A stretch of DNA of 64,000 nucleotides from Diphasiastrum complanatum (taxonomy: Eukaryota; Streptophyta; Lycopodiopsida; Lycopodiales; Lycopodiaceae): contig MU832169.1 in NCBI GenBank assembly GCA_029204225.1, positions 19,611 through 83,610 on the forward strand, in the 5' to 3' direction. Below the pieces are notes generated by a model. That model was not told where the DNA came from and ran no database searches. It was given only the letters and a program-made list of their open reading frames with translations. This document shows positions 54,178 to 62,559 of this stretch, in pieces (position 1 is the first letter of the stretch; every line of letters starts with the position of its first letter). A program made the translations under genes and the position numbers.

Positions 54178-57100
54178 CACAGTTCATTTCACTGATGTCG
54201 ATATTCGCAAATGTTGATAATTTCATTGTACACCTTTATTAATAAACCAGCTAATCAACACATTAGAAATCAATGATTTAATGAATCAAGAAACCTAGTC
54301 CTAAACAAAATCTTGCTTTTGCAATGCATAAAAAATTCTGAAAAAAATATATTGGAATTCCCCATAAAATTTGCAGCCAATTGACACCCATATTGCCAAT
54401 AATAATAAAAAGAATTGTGTTCCGAGGTCACGTTTCGGGCCAAAATTCCGGAACGTGTTTAGAGACGCGTTCCGGAATGTGTTCCGGGGCACTTTTCGGA
54501 ACACCCCACGCAACTATGATACATATATTCAAATAGAATAAGATAAAAACCAAAGACCATGATATGTAGACAAGAGTTACTGAGACATAGACAAAATACA
54601 AAATCCTAGAAACAACTAAATTGCCTATGTTCTAGTACTATTGAAACTAAGTGTGATAAACTCAAGATCATGATCTAAGTCTAAGGACTAACCACTAAGA
54701 AAATCATTCAAAAACAATGTTTCATTTTCTGAACTACAGAGAGCAAAAAACTAAAACTCTAAAGAGTTATGAGTCTATAGCTTGAGAGCTTGTAGTTATG
54801 GCTACACGAAAGATAGCTTGATTGCTATCAATAATTGCTTGTTTTAGATGGCAATTTTAACTTCTATTTATTATAGAAATACAATGAAACCTATTGTCCT
54901 ACAATAATATAGATCCGATGGTTGGATTGCAGTTAATGTGTACAAGTGTCACTTCATACATGATCACCATCAAGAAGTTGTCTTGAAGTGCATGACAAAG
55001 ACAATGGTCCATTTCTGCCAAAAAGTGCAATAGAGTGCTTCTAACAGTGCTGGTCGACACATGTGAGATTTGAACAAGGTTCGATTTCGAATCGAAGAAT
55101 ATTCGATATGAAGGGTTTGAGTGAAACTACAATTCCAACACTCAAACACGTCTGAAAATTTAACATCTTCATAATCTTCCAATGCTTATCCCTTGGTAGA
55201 ACCTTGGTGAAAATATATGCAGCCTGAATTTTTGTTGCACAATAAACTAGCTCAATCACCTTGTCATAAACCTTTTCCCTGACAACAAGCTCCTTAGCTC
55301 CCCACTTTTCCAAATTCCATTACTAATCATCTTAAACATACCAAAAGCTGAAATACCACAAATGAAACCAAAAAAGTCTCAAATAGTTCAAACTTTTTTC
55401 ATGATCTTATTAAACAAGTAACCCTTATGAAGTAACAAAATAATTAGATTGCTTGATTGGTCTACAAAAGCATCTCTACTAGTATAAAGGTGGGAAAACT
55501 TGTAGAATTGTGATCACTACATATTTAACAGAATAAAAAATATTTGAAGAAATATGAGGCATGCAAATATGTTCGAGTTATTGTATTCTGGCTGCAACCT
55601 TCAATCAAAAATATCAACCAATTAACCTAACCTAGCCTGGCCGCTAGAAGATATATTGATGACTTATTTGTTCTTGATCTTTTTGATTTTGGTAGTTTTC
55701 CATATAAAGACCCTCACGTTTTTTGTGGAGGAATCTATTTTAAAGATTCATGTGAATTTAATTGTACAACAAGGGGTGATAAGTGCAATTTTTTAGACCT
55801 CCAGCTAGATGAACAGCATAATTACTACCCATGCGAATACCTATTCTTTGTTAAAAAAGCGAATCACCTAGAGAAATATGCAAGTTGTCTAAGAGAAAGT
55901 GCAACCAAGAACAAACATCTTTAACATCAACAATTTTAGTAAATCTTTTCTTCTTTGAATCAACATCTTGATTTTTGTTCTTAAGCCAACAGAACTCAAA
56001 ATGCAAAGCACTCTTTTCAACTTCCAAAAGCTTTGCATCGAGTGTCCTTTAGTTTATTTAAGCATCAAGTGTCCCTTAGTTTATTGCTTGAAACATCTCA
56101 AATTAGCTTATCAACACAAAACTTCAAATCTTCCAAATTGATTTTAGTGTATAGTGTCATGAAGTCCTAGGTTTGAAGAAGCGTAGGTTCAGTTTTTTTC
56201 TGTAGTACAAGAGGAGTTGAGAAACTTTACAACTTTTATTAAACCAAAAGAATTGTATAAAATCTAGCTACAATTTACAAAAACATCTACATCCTCAAGT
56301 AAGGTTATCCAAAGCTCATTAATAGAAGGAAGCAAGGCTTTGACGTAGTTACTTAGCCACTTAGAAAGGTCAGTTAGCATAGTTCTACGAGCTACTGCAA
56401 TAAACCTAGGTTCTTTAGGAGATTTATGAAATTTCCATGCGGCACACAAAAATGGAAGACTTGGGTAACAATTAAGGTTACAAGAATTATAAAAATCCTG
56501 ATAACATTTTATTGCACTCATAATTGAAAGAAAACAATTCACTGGAGAATGGTCTTCACTTTATAGTGATTTTTTGCAAACAAATAAAAAATTGTTTCAG
56601 CATTTATTCAAATACGAAATGAAAAAACATCTATGAAACTTAGTAACTTACAACGAAGAATTTTCTCCTCTTCTGTGAAAAAAAGGAAGTTTGAGTGTTA
56701 GAAGATGGAATAGATGAGACTTTTTCAGATTCAAAGTCACATTATTTAGAACTTCAGCTTTCCATTCCAATGATAAACAATGGACTCCAAAAGATACTTC
56801 AATACGGTAAATGAACTTATTAATATCAGCATAATAAAGGGTTTTTGTCCTATAGTTTTAACATATTTCCAAGCAACCACTAGACAATTCCAAAGTTTCT
56901 TGCCACAAGGAGGAAGAGCATTCATAACTTCAGGCTTTCTAAGAATAAAGCTCAAACTAATTCTGTCAAGGTAAAAAAAATAAGATTTAACATTAGCTTT
57001 GGAATTTATCAAGCAGATTAAAAGAGTTTTTAAGTTGTTATAAGTAAAATTTGATATATAAAAGTCTTGAAAAGACATTTTCTAAGTATAGAGCAATTGA

Positions 57101-58395
57101 AAATGGTTCTTAGGATTGTATCCATTAAACATATCAAGAAAAACACTTACCCAAAGACATAAACTGATCCAAATAAAGAAACCTCCTTATGTAATCTCTA
57201 TAAGCAACATTCTAGAGACAACTTTACTACGGGGAAAAAAGTTAGGAGGATTAAAAGTAGGACGAGGAGAAGGATGGGGAGGAGAAGGCATGATCGCAGC
57301 TTGTGGAATGTAGCAATCTGGAGGAGTAATTGATATGATATAGGTTTCCAAACTTTCAAAGTATTGCGAATTTTTTAAGTTTAGAGTGGGCTCTCAGCAA
57401 CATGGAAGTTTTTTTTGGCAAAGTCTCTACTCTTTCATAACTTGGAGTTACCTCAAGCTTATATAACCTCTAGGAAAAAAGAAGTGAAGAGTTCTCATCC
57501 AGAAAAGTTCACGAAGCCACGCCACCTTGAAAAATTCTTTAGAATTAGAAAAGTTTCCATCAATGTTCTCAATGCGAAGGACCCTAAAAGACTTAAAACC
57601 GCATTTAGCTATAGCAGTATACCAAGGTTTTAATACTTCTTTAAGAAACTTGTAGGCACTTTTCTAGCTTCTCAAAGTTGTTTTTGAAAACATACAAAAC
57701 GTAATAGGTTAGATTAGTGTTAAATAATAGAATCTAGATTAGTGTGTGATTACTAATAAGTGTGTGATAGTGTTGGAAGTTAGAGATTAGTGTTAAATTT
57801 AAGGTTTAGAGAGAGTCAAAACCATGCCGAGAGATGTTACATCCCTTGAGTCATCAATGTATGTACTGTATAATATGGATTGCAACAATAGGTGGGACTT
57901 GGGAGTCACGTATGAATCATGACAATATGTGGGACTCGGAAGTTGGATTCAAGATTGATCATTGATTGATTATAAAGTACATTGCAATTTAAACACTAAA
58001 AAAACACTTGTTTGCTATAATAGAAGGCTAGGAAAAAAATTTCTAAAAAGAAAAACCCTGGAACTGATTCGCCGATTCTTTCCTGGGCTTGCCGATTCTT
58101 TCGCATTTCAAACCCTTTTTGAAAAGGTGTTTCAAAAAGGTCCATGAAACATTGTAAATATCCATTTTAAAGAGTATAGATTCATGTATAGATTAAACCT
58201 TGTAACTGGATGAAAAAAAAACCACGTAAATGAAACATGGAACATACAAGTGTGATATCCATGAGAGAGAGAGAGAGAGACCATGAGGTGGAATTGTTGT
58301 TACATAGCTGCAAAGTGCACAACGTACATTTGTCGCACCCTGGGGGTACAACAACCATGTTTGGCAACCACTGCAAATCAATTGACTTTGCGAAC
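39519..58395 (-). CDS. LSD1: LSD1/LOL-type triple zinc-finger protein gene (six exons seen; N-terminal exon missing)
   Basis: Joined exons 58395-58282, 41737-41624, 41426-41317, 40624-40547, 39778-39707 and 39560-39519 encode about 175 residues plus a missing N-terminus. Three LSD1 zinc fingers (C-X2-C-X14-C-X2-C) are followed by a Pro-rich linker and the conserved tail [13 protein letters not shown] + [13 protein letters not shown], almost identical to Arabidopsis LSD1. LSD1 family proteins are plant scaffold/transcription-type regulators that restrain programmed cell death and bind bZIP and metacaspase partners. All introns have GT-AG ends and phases agree (1, 1, 0, 0, 0), so the gene looks intact where seen. 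Finger 1 (SQLICSGC) and finger 2 ([10 protein letters not shown]) also resemble LOL1. Intron 41738-58281 is 16,544 bp and full of transposons. The first seen exon begins in phase 1 after an acceptor, so a start-bearing exon must lie upstream, possibly past the window. Confidence 0.92.
39707..39778 (-). CDS. LSD1: LSD1-like exon encoding the conserved VVVENPM tail
   Basis: Acceptor ttactattatgcag, donor CTG|GTAAGA. The 24 codons include [11 protein letters not shown] and LDESGKL, the signature C-terminal motif of LSD1 proteins. Confidence 0.94.
39876..40019 (-). repeat. 72-bp tandem duplication in an LSD1-like intron
   Basis: gattcttcttaactgaagg begins at 39877 and again at 39949, 72 bases apart, and the units differ at only a few positions. 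It lies in the intron between the Pro-rich and VVVENPM exons. Confidence 0.9.
40547..40624 (-). CDS. LSD1: LSD1-like exon encoding the Pro-rich linker
   Basis: The frame [15 protein letters not shown] then [11 protein letters not shown] fits the Pro-rich linker that follows finger 3 in LSD1 proteins. The donor ATG|GTTTGT and phase 0 at both ends agree with neighbours. The acceptor (gccacag|ATG) is a choice among several AGs, so the left boundary could differ by some codons. Confidence 0.72.
41317..41426 (-). CDS. LSD1: LSD1-like exon encoding zinc finger 3
   Basis: Acceptor aattactgcag; the exon encodes [26 protein letters not shown] and QFVTAVP and ends in phase 0 at CCT|GTAAGC. The intron before it is 197 bp. 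Confidence 0.93.
41624..41737 (-). CDS. LSD1: LSD1-like exon encoding zinc finger 2
   Basis: Acceptor gtgaattacag; the exon encodes [24 protein letters not shown] and HTVNYAMD, ending in phase 1 at GATG|GTATAT. It is 114 bases with the same phases as the finger-1 exon. This is the best conserved finger and fixes the family. Confidence 0.93.
43531..44534. mobile_element. 1,004-bp DNA transposon with 8-bp target duplication, inserted in copia H
   Basis: The copia RNase H frame is interrupted exactly between two copies of tattgaag (43523-43530 and 44535-44542), the 8-bp duplication typical of hAT-type insertion. The ends form imperfect inverted repeats: left cttctgcttag...ccgttccg, right (reversed) cttgttgcccgttccgg, both followed by GC-rich self-complementary gttccggaac motifs. 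No transposase is recognised, so it is non-autonomous. The minus strand holds a 68-codon open frame (44070-43864) with acidic Ser-rich text upstream; it may be captured host sequence. Confidence 0.82.
43864..44215 (-). pseudogene. Unidentified coding-like segment inside the 1,004-bp transposon
   Basis: A minus-strand frame reads an acidic serine-rich stretch twice ([11 protein letters not shown] and SDSDSSSD), then, past a one-base shift in a T run near 44,080, [20 protein letters not shown] and [17 protein letters not shown]. The amino-acid composition looks like real protein rather than random frame. I cannot name the family. Capture of a host exon by the transposon is one explanation. Confidence 0.35.
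44685..45068. mobile_element. Possible second palindrome-ended insertion (14-bp inverted repeats)
   Basis: gaaacgcgtttgaa (44685-44698) and its exact complement (45055-45068) bound a 384-bp segment, with further cgaaacg/gtttcg palindromes next to both ends. The left arm coincides with the last codons of copia H. Inside is part of a 132-codon open frame of unknown kind (with [20 protein letters not shown]). No target duplication is clear. Confidence 0.4.
45069..45960. other. Intron DNA without recognised features
   Basis: AT-rich sequence within the large LSD1-like intron; I see no family motif. The CT/A-rich stretch at 45,900-45,965 precedes the LINE copy F1. Confidence 0.4.
46015..47665 (+). 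mobile_element. LINE copy F1, internal RT deletion
   Basis: The plus strand carries the endonuclease-RT linker ([16 protein letters not shown] at about 46,240; [20 protein letters not shown] at about 46,340), then jumps near 46,540 to the post-RT region ([20 protein letters not shown]). The whole RT catalytic domain is missing. The C-terminal part follows ([16 protein letters not shown] and a run of Asp codons near 47,330). Corresponding parts of copy F2 are highly similar. Homology with the F2 3' region ends near 47,665, before the tail, where hAT sequence begins. Confidence 0.88.
47668..49660 (+). pseudogene. hAT-superfamily transposase remnant (DUF659 and C-terminal dimerisation domain)
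   Basis: Reading through stops and shifts gives the usual hAT order: [19 protein letters not shown] and an IRAAW segment, a probable intron (donor 47806, acceptor 47943), [14 protein letters not shown] (DUF659), [21 protein letters not shown] with SIVWAH (about 48,105-48,220), [13 protein letters not shown] (about 48,390), PVTWWG (about 48,700), and a dimerisation segment [10 protein letters not shown]...[13 protein letters not shown] (about 48,760-48,850). An acidic tail and a Gly/Arg-rich end follow to about 49,650. Catalytic acidic residues cannot be read in one frame. The N-terminal BED finger is missing at the junction with LINE F1. Terminal inverted repeats were not found. Confidence 0.85.
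49900..49979 (+). repeat. Short tandem ttcagtatg motif
   Basis: attcagtatggttcagtatgattcagtatggttc repeats a ten-base unit about three times just before the (GA)n tract, at the end of the hAT-derived DNA. Confidence 0.7.
49980..50052 (-). repeat. Simple-sequence 3' tail of LINE F2: (CTTT)n(CT)30
   Basis: Read on the minus strand, LINE F2 ends attaataaagctttctttcttt followed by an uninterrupted CT tract (GA on the plus strand, 49980-50039). The same order ends LINE F3, so the microsatellite belongs to the element. Confidence 0.88.
50556..51095 (-). pseudogene. LINE F2 C-terminal domain with CCHC finger
   Basis: 180 codons with [20 protein letters not shown], then [19 protein letters not shown] and [20 protein letters not shown], and VALMIREM. 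The same order is present in F1, F3 and F4. Confidence 0.85.
51071..52165 (-). pseudogene. LINE F2 reverse transcriptase open frame
   Basis: 364 codons without a stop cover RT fingers to thumb: [76 protein letters not shown] and the post-RT segment [20 protein letters not shown] with [18 protein letters not shown]. The [22 protein letters not shown] style is unlike plant L1 elements and closer to RTE/I-like groups (inference). The C-terminal frame 51,095-50,556 overlaps its end by 25 bases in another frame. Confidence 0.9.
52268..52480 (-). repeat. 106-bp tandem duplication in LINE F2
   Basis: gatgatgttggtgcaccagg starts at 52268 and 52374; the two 106-base units are essentially identical. 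As 106 is not a multiple of three, it shifts the frame between the linker and RT parts of the element. The short gat repeat at the junction suggests slippage. Confidence 0.93.
53000..54150 (-). mobile_element. LINE fragment F4 (divergent, post-RT region only)
   Basis: Minus-strand pieces 54113-53919 ([31 protein letters not shown]), 53911-53723, 53668-53372 ([37 protein letters not shown]) and 53326-53138 ([17 protein letters not shown]) align in order with the C-terminal domains of F2 and F3 but are clearly more diverged. RT and endonuclease are absent. A (GA)n tract at 54151-54178 marks its 5' boundary. Near 52,940-52,995 agagcttaacctcc-agctct is duplicated. Confidence 0.82.
54151..54178 (+). 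repeat. (GA)14 microsatellite
   Basis: Short GA tract at the 5' edge of LINE fragment F4. Confidence 0.95.
54415..54515. repeat. GC-rich palindrome cluster (ttccggaa / tttcggg motifs)
   Basis: gttccgaggtcacgtttcgg, attccggaacgtg, cgcgttccggaatg and gttccggggcac occur within 100 bases of AT-rich DNA. They match in style the ends of the 1,004-bp transposon at 43.5 kb and may be the remaining end of a related element. Confidence 0.45.
54515..55313 (-). mobile_element. Copia element G: RNase H end and probable 3' LTR
   Basis: The minus-strand frame 55313-55041 contains [20 protein letters not shown], the terminal RNase H motif of copia pol. It is followed by text starting TGTTGGAATTG at 55140, a typical LTR beginning, which runs about 625 bases with a CT/T-rich interior to a possible end near 54,515. 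The rest of pol is missing. Confidence 0.65.
55314..55633. other. AT-rich DNA between G and the Penelope-like fragment
   Basis: I see nothing recognisable here. Confidence 0.4.
55634..55924 (+). pseudogene. Penelope-like element, RT active-site fragment
   Basis: This frame has no ATG and would be missed by start-based gene finding. It reads [13 protein letters not shown] (the RYIDD box of Penelope-like RTs), then [30 protein letters not shown] (the conserved FLDL motif) and ends KNKHL and TAA. The order RYIDD, then FLDL some 45 residues later, is specific to this class and unlike LINE (YADD) or copia (YVDD). The orientation is opposite to the neighbouring fragment at 56.3-57.6 kb, which carries an earlier part of the same kind of RT. 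Confidence 0.72.
56264..57640 (-). pseudogene. Penelope-like element, N-terminal RT fragment
   Basis: The frame 56542-56264 reads [20 protein letters not shown] then [14 protein letters not shown], matching the early Penelope-type RT region (WK-HK-P, R-IA, SKWLS). Upstream on the minus strand (57078-56746, and decayed text to about 57,640 such as [14 protein letters not shown]) is AT-rich and may be the element's N-terminal part. No GIY-YIG endonuclease is seen. Frames are broken. Confidence 0.6.
57641..58263. other. Intron DNA next to the finger-1 exon
   Basis: AT-rich, no recognised coding sequence. Near 58,070-58,110 gattc-ccgattctttc occurs twice in tandem. It is the 5' part of the large LSD1-like intron. 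Confidence 0.4.
58264..58280 (+). repeat. (GA)8 tract overlapping the LSD1-like 5' splice site
   Basis: On the minus strand the intron begins GT and then (CT)8; length change in this tract would alter the sequence immediately behind the donor. Confidence 0.9.
58282..58395 (-). CDS. LSD1: LSD1-like exon encoding zinc finger 1
   Basis: Acceptor tttcttgcag precedes the exon; it encodes [20 protein letters not shown] and RCALC, then VTTIPPH and the first base of a Gly codon. The exon is 114 bases, phase 1 to phase 1. The donor is G|GT followed at once by (CT)8. An in-frame ATG lies upstream at 58474, but the acceptor, phase and family homology favour splicing over that start. Confidence 0.9.
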
Positions 58396-59100
58396 CTGCA
58401 AGAAATCTTACAATTGTATCATATCCAAATTCCAAATATGCATTGAATGCAACAAATAATGCAAAGCATATCAAATAAAGTTAATTTAGAGAACCCCTTG
58501 TTTGATGGTTAAAAGGTTGTTGACATTAACTTTTAGAGTGGCATAGTGACATGTATACAAAAGTTTTTAGAATCACAAAGATGTGAACAACAGAGGTAAA
58601 TAAATATGTCAATAGGAATACGACAAAAGTGATTCGGCTACTCATGATAAAAGAAACAAAGCATAGCCCGACAAAAACTAAAAGACAACCATAGCCACTT
58701 CTACGTTATAGTGCACAATACATACTAAGAAATGTTTATATGCAAATAAGTTGGTTGACAAGGCTAATGTCTAGCTTGTGAACTATCTATTGATGGTTGA
58801 TCTAGTAGTGGATTAACAAAAAGCAAAAAGATGTGCAATTCTTAATCTATGAAGTCCATGAACAAGGTATCTGTTCATAAGCTCCCTAATGCATAGCAAG
58901 GACTATAGACTATGACATCCTTACTTCTAACATCAGCACCCAAAAATAGGTGCAAGCCACATGCAGAAAGATAAATCCACATTAGCATTCATACGTTTAT
59001 ATAAAAACTAACTAGCTAAACTTCTATCAATTCCACCAAGATCTAGTTATCAATCAATCTCCACAGAAAACAAGAGAGAAGAGGCTGGGCGCCCAACTCT
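58396..59100. other. Upstream intron of the LSD1-like gene
   Basis: It contains the acceptor and pyrimidine tract of the finger-1 exon; the rest is AT-rich with no visible coding exon. Confidence 0.45.
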
Positions 59101-59130
59101 AAGAGAGAGAGAGAAAGAAAGAAAGAAAGA
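59101..59130 (-). repeat. Simple-sequence 3' tail of LINE F3: (CTTT)n(CT)n
   Basis: On the minus strand the LINE ends attaataaaatctttctttc followed by CTTT and then CT repeats. The order is the same as in F2. Confidence 0.88.
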
Positions 59131-59460
59131 TTTTATTAATGTCCTTGAATACACTAAGGTACATAGGACTAAGAAAAGGTACATGTCAAGTGTGCACATA
59201 GGAGCTTAAAGCTCAATCATCTATAAAACTAAATAACTGCAAATACAATGCATAAAGACAGCTGGCCCAGTCAGGATCCAATAGCCTGGAATCATATATC
59301 ACGATGCCCATCAGCATGAAAGAAAGAAATGGTGGATGGTATGCTGTGAAGGTGTGATTAGATGTGCCCTGGACCTCTGTCGCCGGATAGGCCGTCGGTG
59401 TCGTCTCTGCTGTCGTGGCGCTCTGGGCTGTGATCTAATAACTGACTGTCTCTCTGGCCA

Positions 59461-59925
59461 TCAACATGGTCTCTGATGCCAGTGTACGAAGGAGTCGGGA
59501 ATCTCGGCCTCTCCATCTGAGTCGCTGCCTATGGGTACCTCGAATCTCTGTCTTCGACGGGATATGCACTCATCAATGCTCAGCTGTGTCAGGGAACGTG
59601 CACAATCTAGTCTCCTCCTCCTCAGGTCTGACATCTCTCGGATCATCAGTGCGACACATCTAGGGTCCTCATAAGATATCAAGGTAGAAAGTGTAACTGG
59701 GTGCTCTCTGAACAAGCAGTAGTACCGCCCCCGTATCTCATAGTAGGCTGGACATCTGAAGAGGAAATGTGACTCGTCCTCAGTCTCATGCATAACACAC
59801 ATGCTACAGAGCCGGTCCTCTCGTGGGGTGCCACTGTATCTGCCAGTCTCAATAGCCAGCTGATGTGAAGAAACCCAAAACTGACCCATCGCTATCCGCA
59901 AACTATGTGATATACTCCTCAGCAA
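59461..59925 (-). pseudogene. LINE F3 C-terminal domain
   Basis: 154 codons: [39 protein letters not shown] (C-X2-C-X9-H-X4-C), YCLFREHPVTLSTLISYEDP and CVALMIREM. Same layout as F2. Confidence 0.85.
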
Positions 59926-60690
59926 GTAACCAGATACTATGGGGCAGCCAGCCGGATCAAGAGATAGAAGTGTGTACGATAAAACTCACTCTTGGTTCCC
60001 AATGGACCCTGCCAAAGTGATATGAAGATATGATCTGTAAAGGAGGCCTCTGATGTACTGGTGGGTGCCCGCAGGTAGATCACTAATCTGGATACCCAAT
60101 GTGGAGAGGAGATGGCAAGCCTGAAAGCTGCAACTACATAATGTGTACCCCCGTCCTGAAGATCCTCTAACCTCTGTATGAATGTCACGATATGGAAATA
60201 AGGCCTCAATCTGAATGGGGGGACCGCGAACTCCGCCAAGATAATCTGGTGGGGTACTGAGGGCTTAGCCCGTATCATCCGGGAGAGCAAACGAATCTGG
60301 AGCCGGGAGATATATGTCCAATAGTAGCTGTCAGACCAGTTACTCCATGTCTCGGAAGCATACATAGTTGAGGGCACAACCATAGTGTCAAAGAGCTGAC
60401 ACTTACTAGTCGCATCTCTGATGTGTGAGCTGAAACATAGTCTCCTCCAAATCTACCAGTGAGGCATAGCCCTTCCGTACCCGGGAAATAGCTGCGTGTC
60501 TCATGCTGAACGTAGGCCCCGAGAATAGTACTCCTAGATATGTATAGGAATCAACAACCTTTAGGGGATGACCATCCCATAGAAGCTCCTGCCGCATCAT
60601 GAAAGACCTAGAGGTGTTGAACACCATAACCTTAGTCTTGGCCACATTCACCGACAAACCCCCACCGTGTGCATAAAGAAAGAAGAGCAT

Positions 60691-61092
60691 CTAAGTGTCG
60701 CTGCAAACCCTCTCTCGTCGTGAAAGCAAAACCACATCATCAGCATAAAGGAGAATAGCAATAATGAGGTCGCCCAATGTACAACCCTCCCCTCCATCAC
60801 TCTGTATAAAATGCTCTAGCTCGTCAATGTAAAGACCAAAAAGTGTAGGAGAGAGTGGACATCCCTGTTTGACACCAATAGTACTGACCACCTCCGGTGA
60901 AATAACTCCAAATAGTCGGACCCTGCCAATAACTCGCCTGTACAATGCTACTACCGCCTGTATAGTATCCTCCTGAAAGCCCCGATCATGAAGTCTCTGT
61001 ATCAATAGATGCCTAGGCACATAATCAAATGCCTTGCGGAAATCCACAAAGCAGCAGTATACAACGCTCCCTCTTGGCCTTAGCCTCCTCAA
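60691..61092 (-). pseudogene. LINE F3 reverse transcriptase core
   Basis: 133 codons spanning [32 protein letters not shown] and [16 protein letters not shown]. It continues in other frames into 60,690-60,406 ([32 protein letters not shown]). The catalytic YADD is intact. Confidence 0.88.
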
Positions 61093-62559
61093 TGATGGAC
61101 CTCAAAGTAGAGATATGATCCGATGTAGTATATCCTGGTCTAAAACCCGCCTGTCCAATGGCATGGAGTGATCTAGCATCCATCTCTGTACTGATCTCTG
61201 ACTGTAGGATAGAACCATATACTTTGGCAAAGAGGTGACTGATCATAATGGTGCGGTAGTTGTCAGCTTTCATGGGGTCCCCGCCTTTGTGGATAGGGTG
61301 AATGAGGTTTGTGGACCATGGAGAGGGAAAATCAGAGGTGACAGCTCGGTTGAATAGGATGGGAGAGAAAGGGTGAGAGGATGTCGGGAGCATTCTTTAG
61401 AAGTTCAGCCTCTAGCTCATCAATGTCTTTGGCTTTATGGGAATGGAGTCGTGTGATGGCCTTTTCTATACGTTCGTTAGTGAATATGGCAGAAGTATCG
61501 TGAGAAAGGCGGTGGGAAGAGGAGGGGTATCTGGGATGGCTGTACAATGATGTGGCAATATGCGACCCAAGTGCTGAGGTCTTGTGATCCGTGGTGGGGG
61601 GTGACCGTGGAAGGGAACCTCTTCCAGAATGAACCTGAGGAAGAACTAAAGAGGGAGATCCAATCAGTTTCTTACCTGACCAATCTCGTATGCGATTTTC
61701 TTTTTTTTTCGGTGGTTCTGCCCGTAGACACGAGATATGTTTCGGTCATATGAGGAAGATGGGAGCAAGCATATATGCGGTTCTGATGTAGCTGGATGCA
61801 TTCCTGATCGTACCAGGGGTTATAGGGTCTATGACGTGCTGTCTTTGGGCCGTGGGGATGGAAAGGCAATGGAAGCTTGCAGTATGATGGTCCTGGACAA
61901 GAAAGAGGAACTGCTCCTCTAAAGTATGCTCATGTGGGAATAGGTAACGAGATCGGAGAGGGCTTCTCTGCTATAGTGGTGTGTGATTGAAGTGTAGCGG
62001 TAAGGTAGGTGGGTTTAGCTTGTACGGGTCGAAGAGAAATAGGTGTGATGTGGAGATGACGACAGAGAGTGAGAGATATGAATGATCAGAAAGAGTGGTG
62101 CAGTGTACAGAGAAGGATGAATGAAGTGAAGGAGAAACGGTGAACCCATGAAATAGTCGACGACACTTGTCCTCCACTATGTGGGGAAGCAAGTGTAGTC
62201 ACCAGAGCCTGGCAGCTGAAGAAGGCCAATTATAAATGGCCCCTGTCCATGAGCCTCACCCAACTGAAGCCTCTGCTCCCCATATGATGTGATTGGGACC
62301 CGCTGCATCCGCGATCGCCGTATAAGACCAAGTCATCCCCAATCAAGTGCATGTATCCGCTGTGGGTCATCTGCTGCTCTGTGAAATTCCGTCTTGCCTA
62401 GACCAGTCATGGCATTGAAGTCCCCCCGCTAGAAGAATATATCCTCGATCCTATATCCTGATAATGTCCGATGAAATATCCATGAAAGGTGACTCCTCCT
62501 ATGAGGTGAAAGTTGATGTCTCTGGAGGGAAATAACAAATAGCCATGAATAGTCACGAT

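Noticed and set aside
58195-58474. A 93-codon single-exon protein starting at 58474
   Set aside because: The zinc-finger part is real, but acceptor, donor, phase and homology show it is one exon of the LSD1-like gene; the flanking residues are intron translation.
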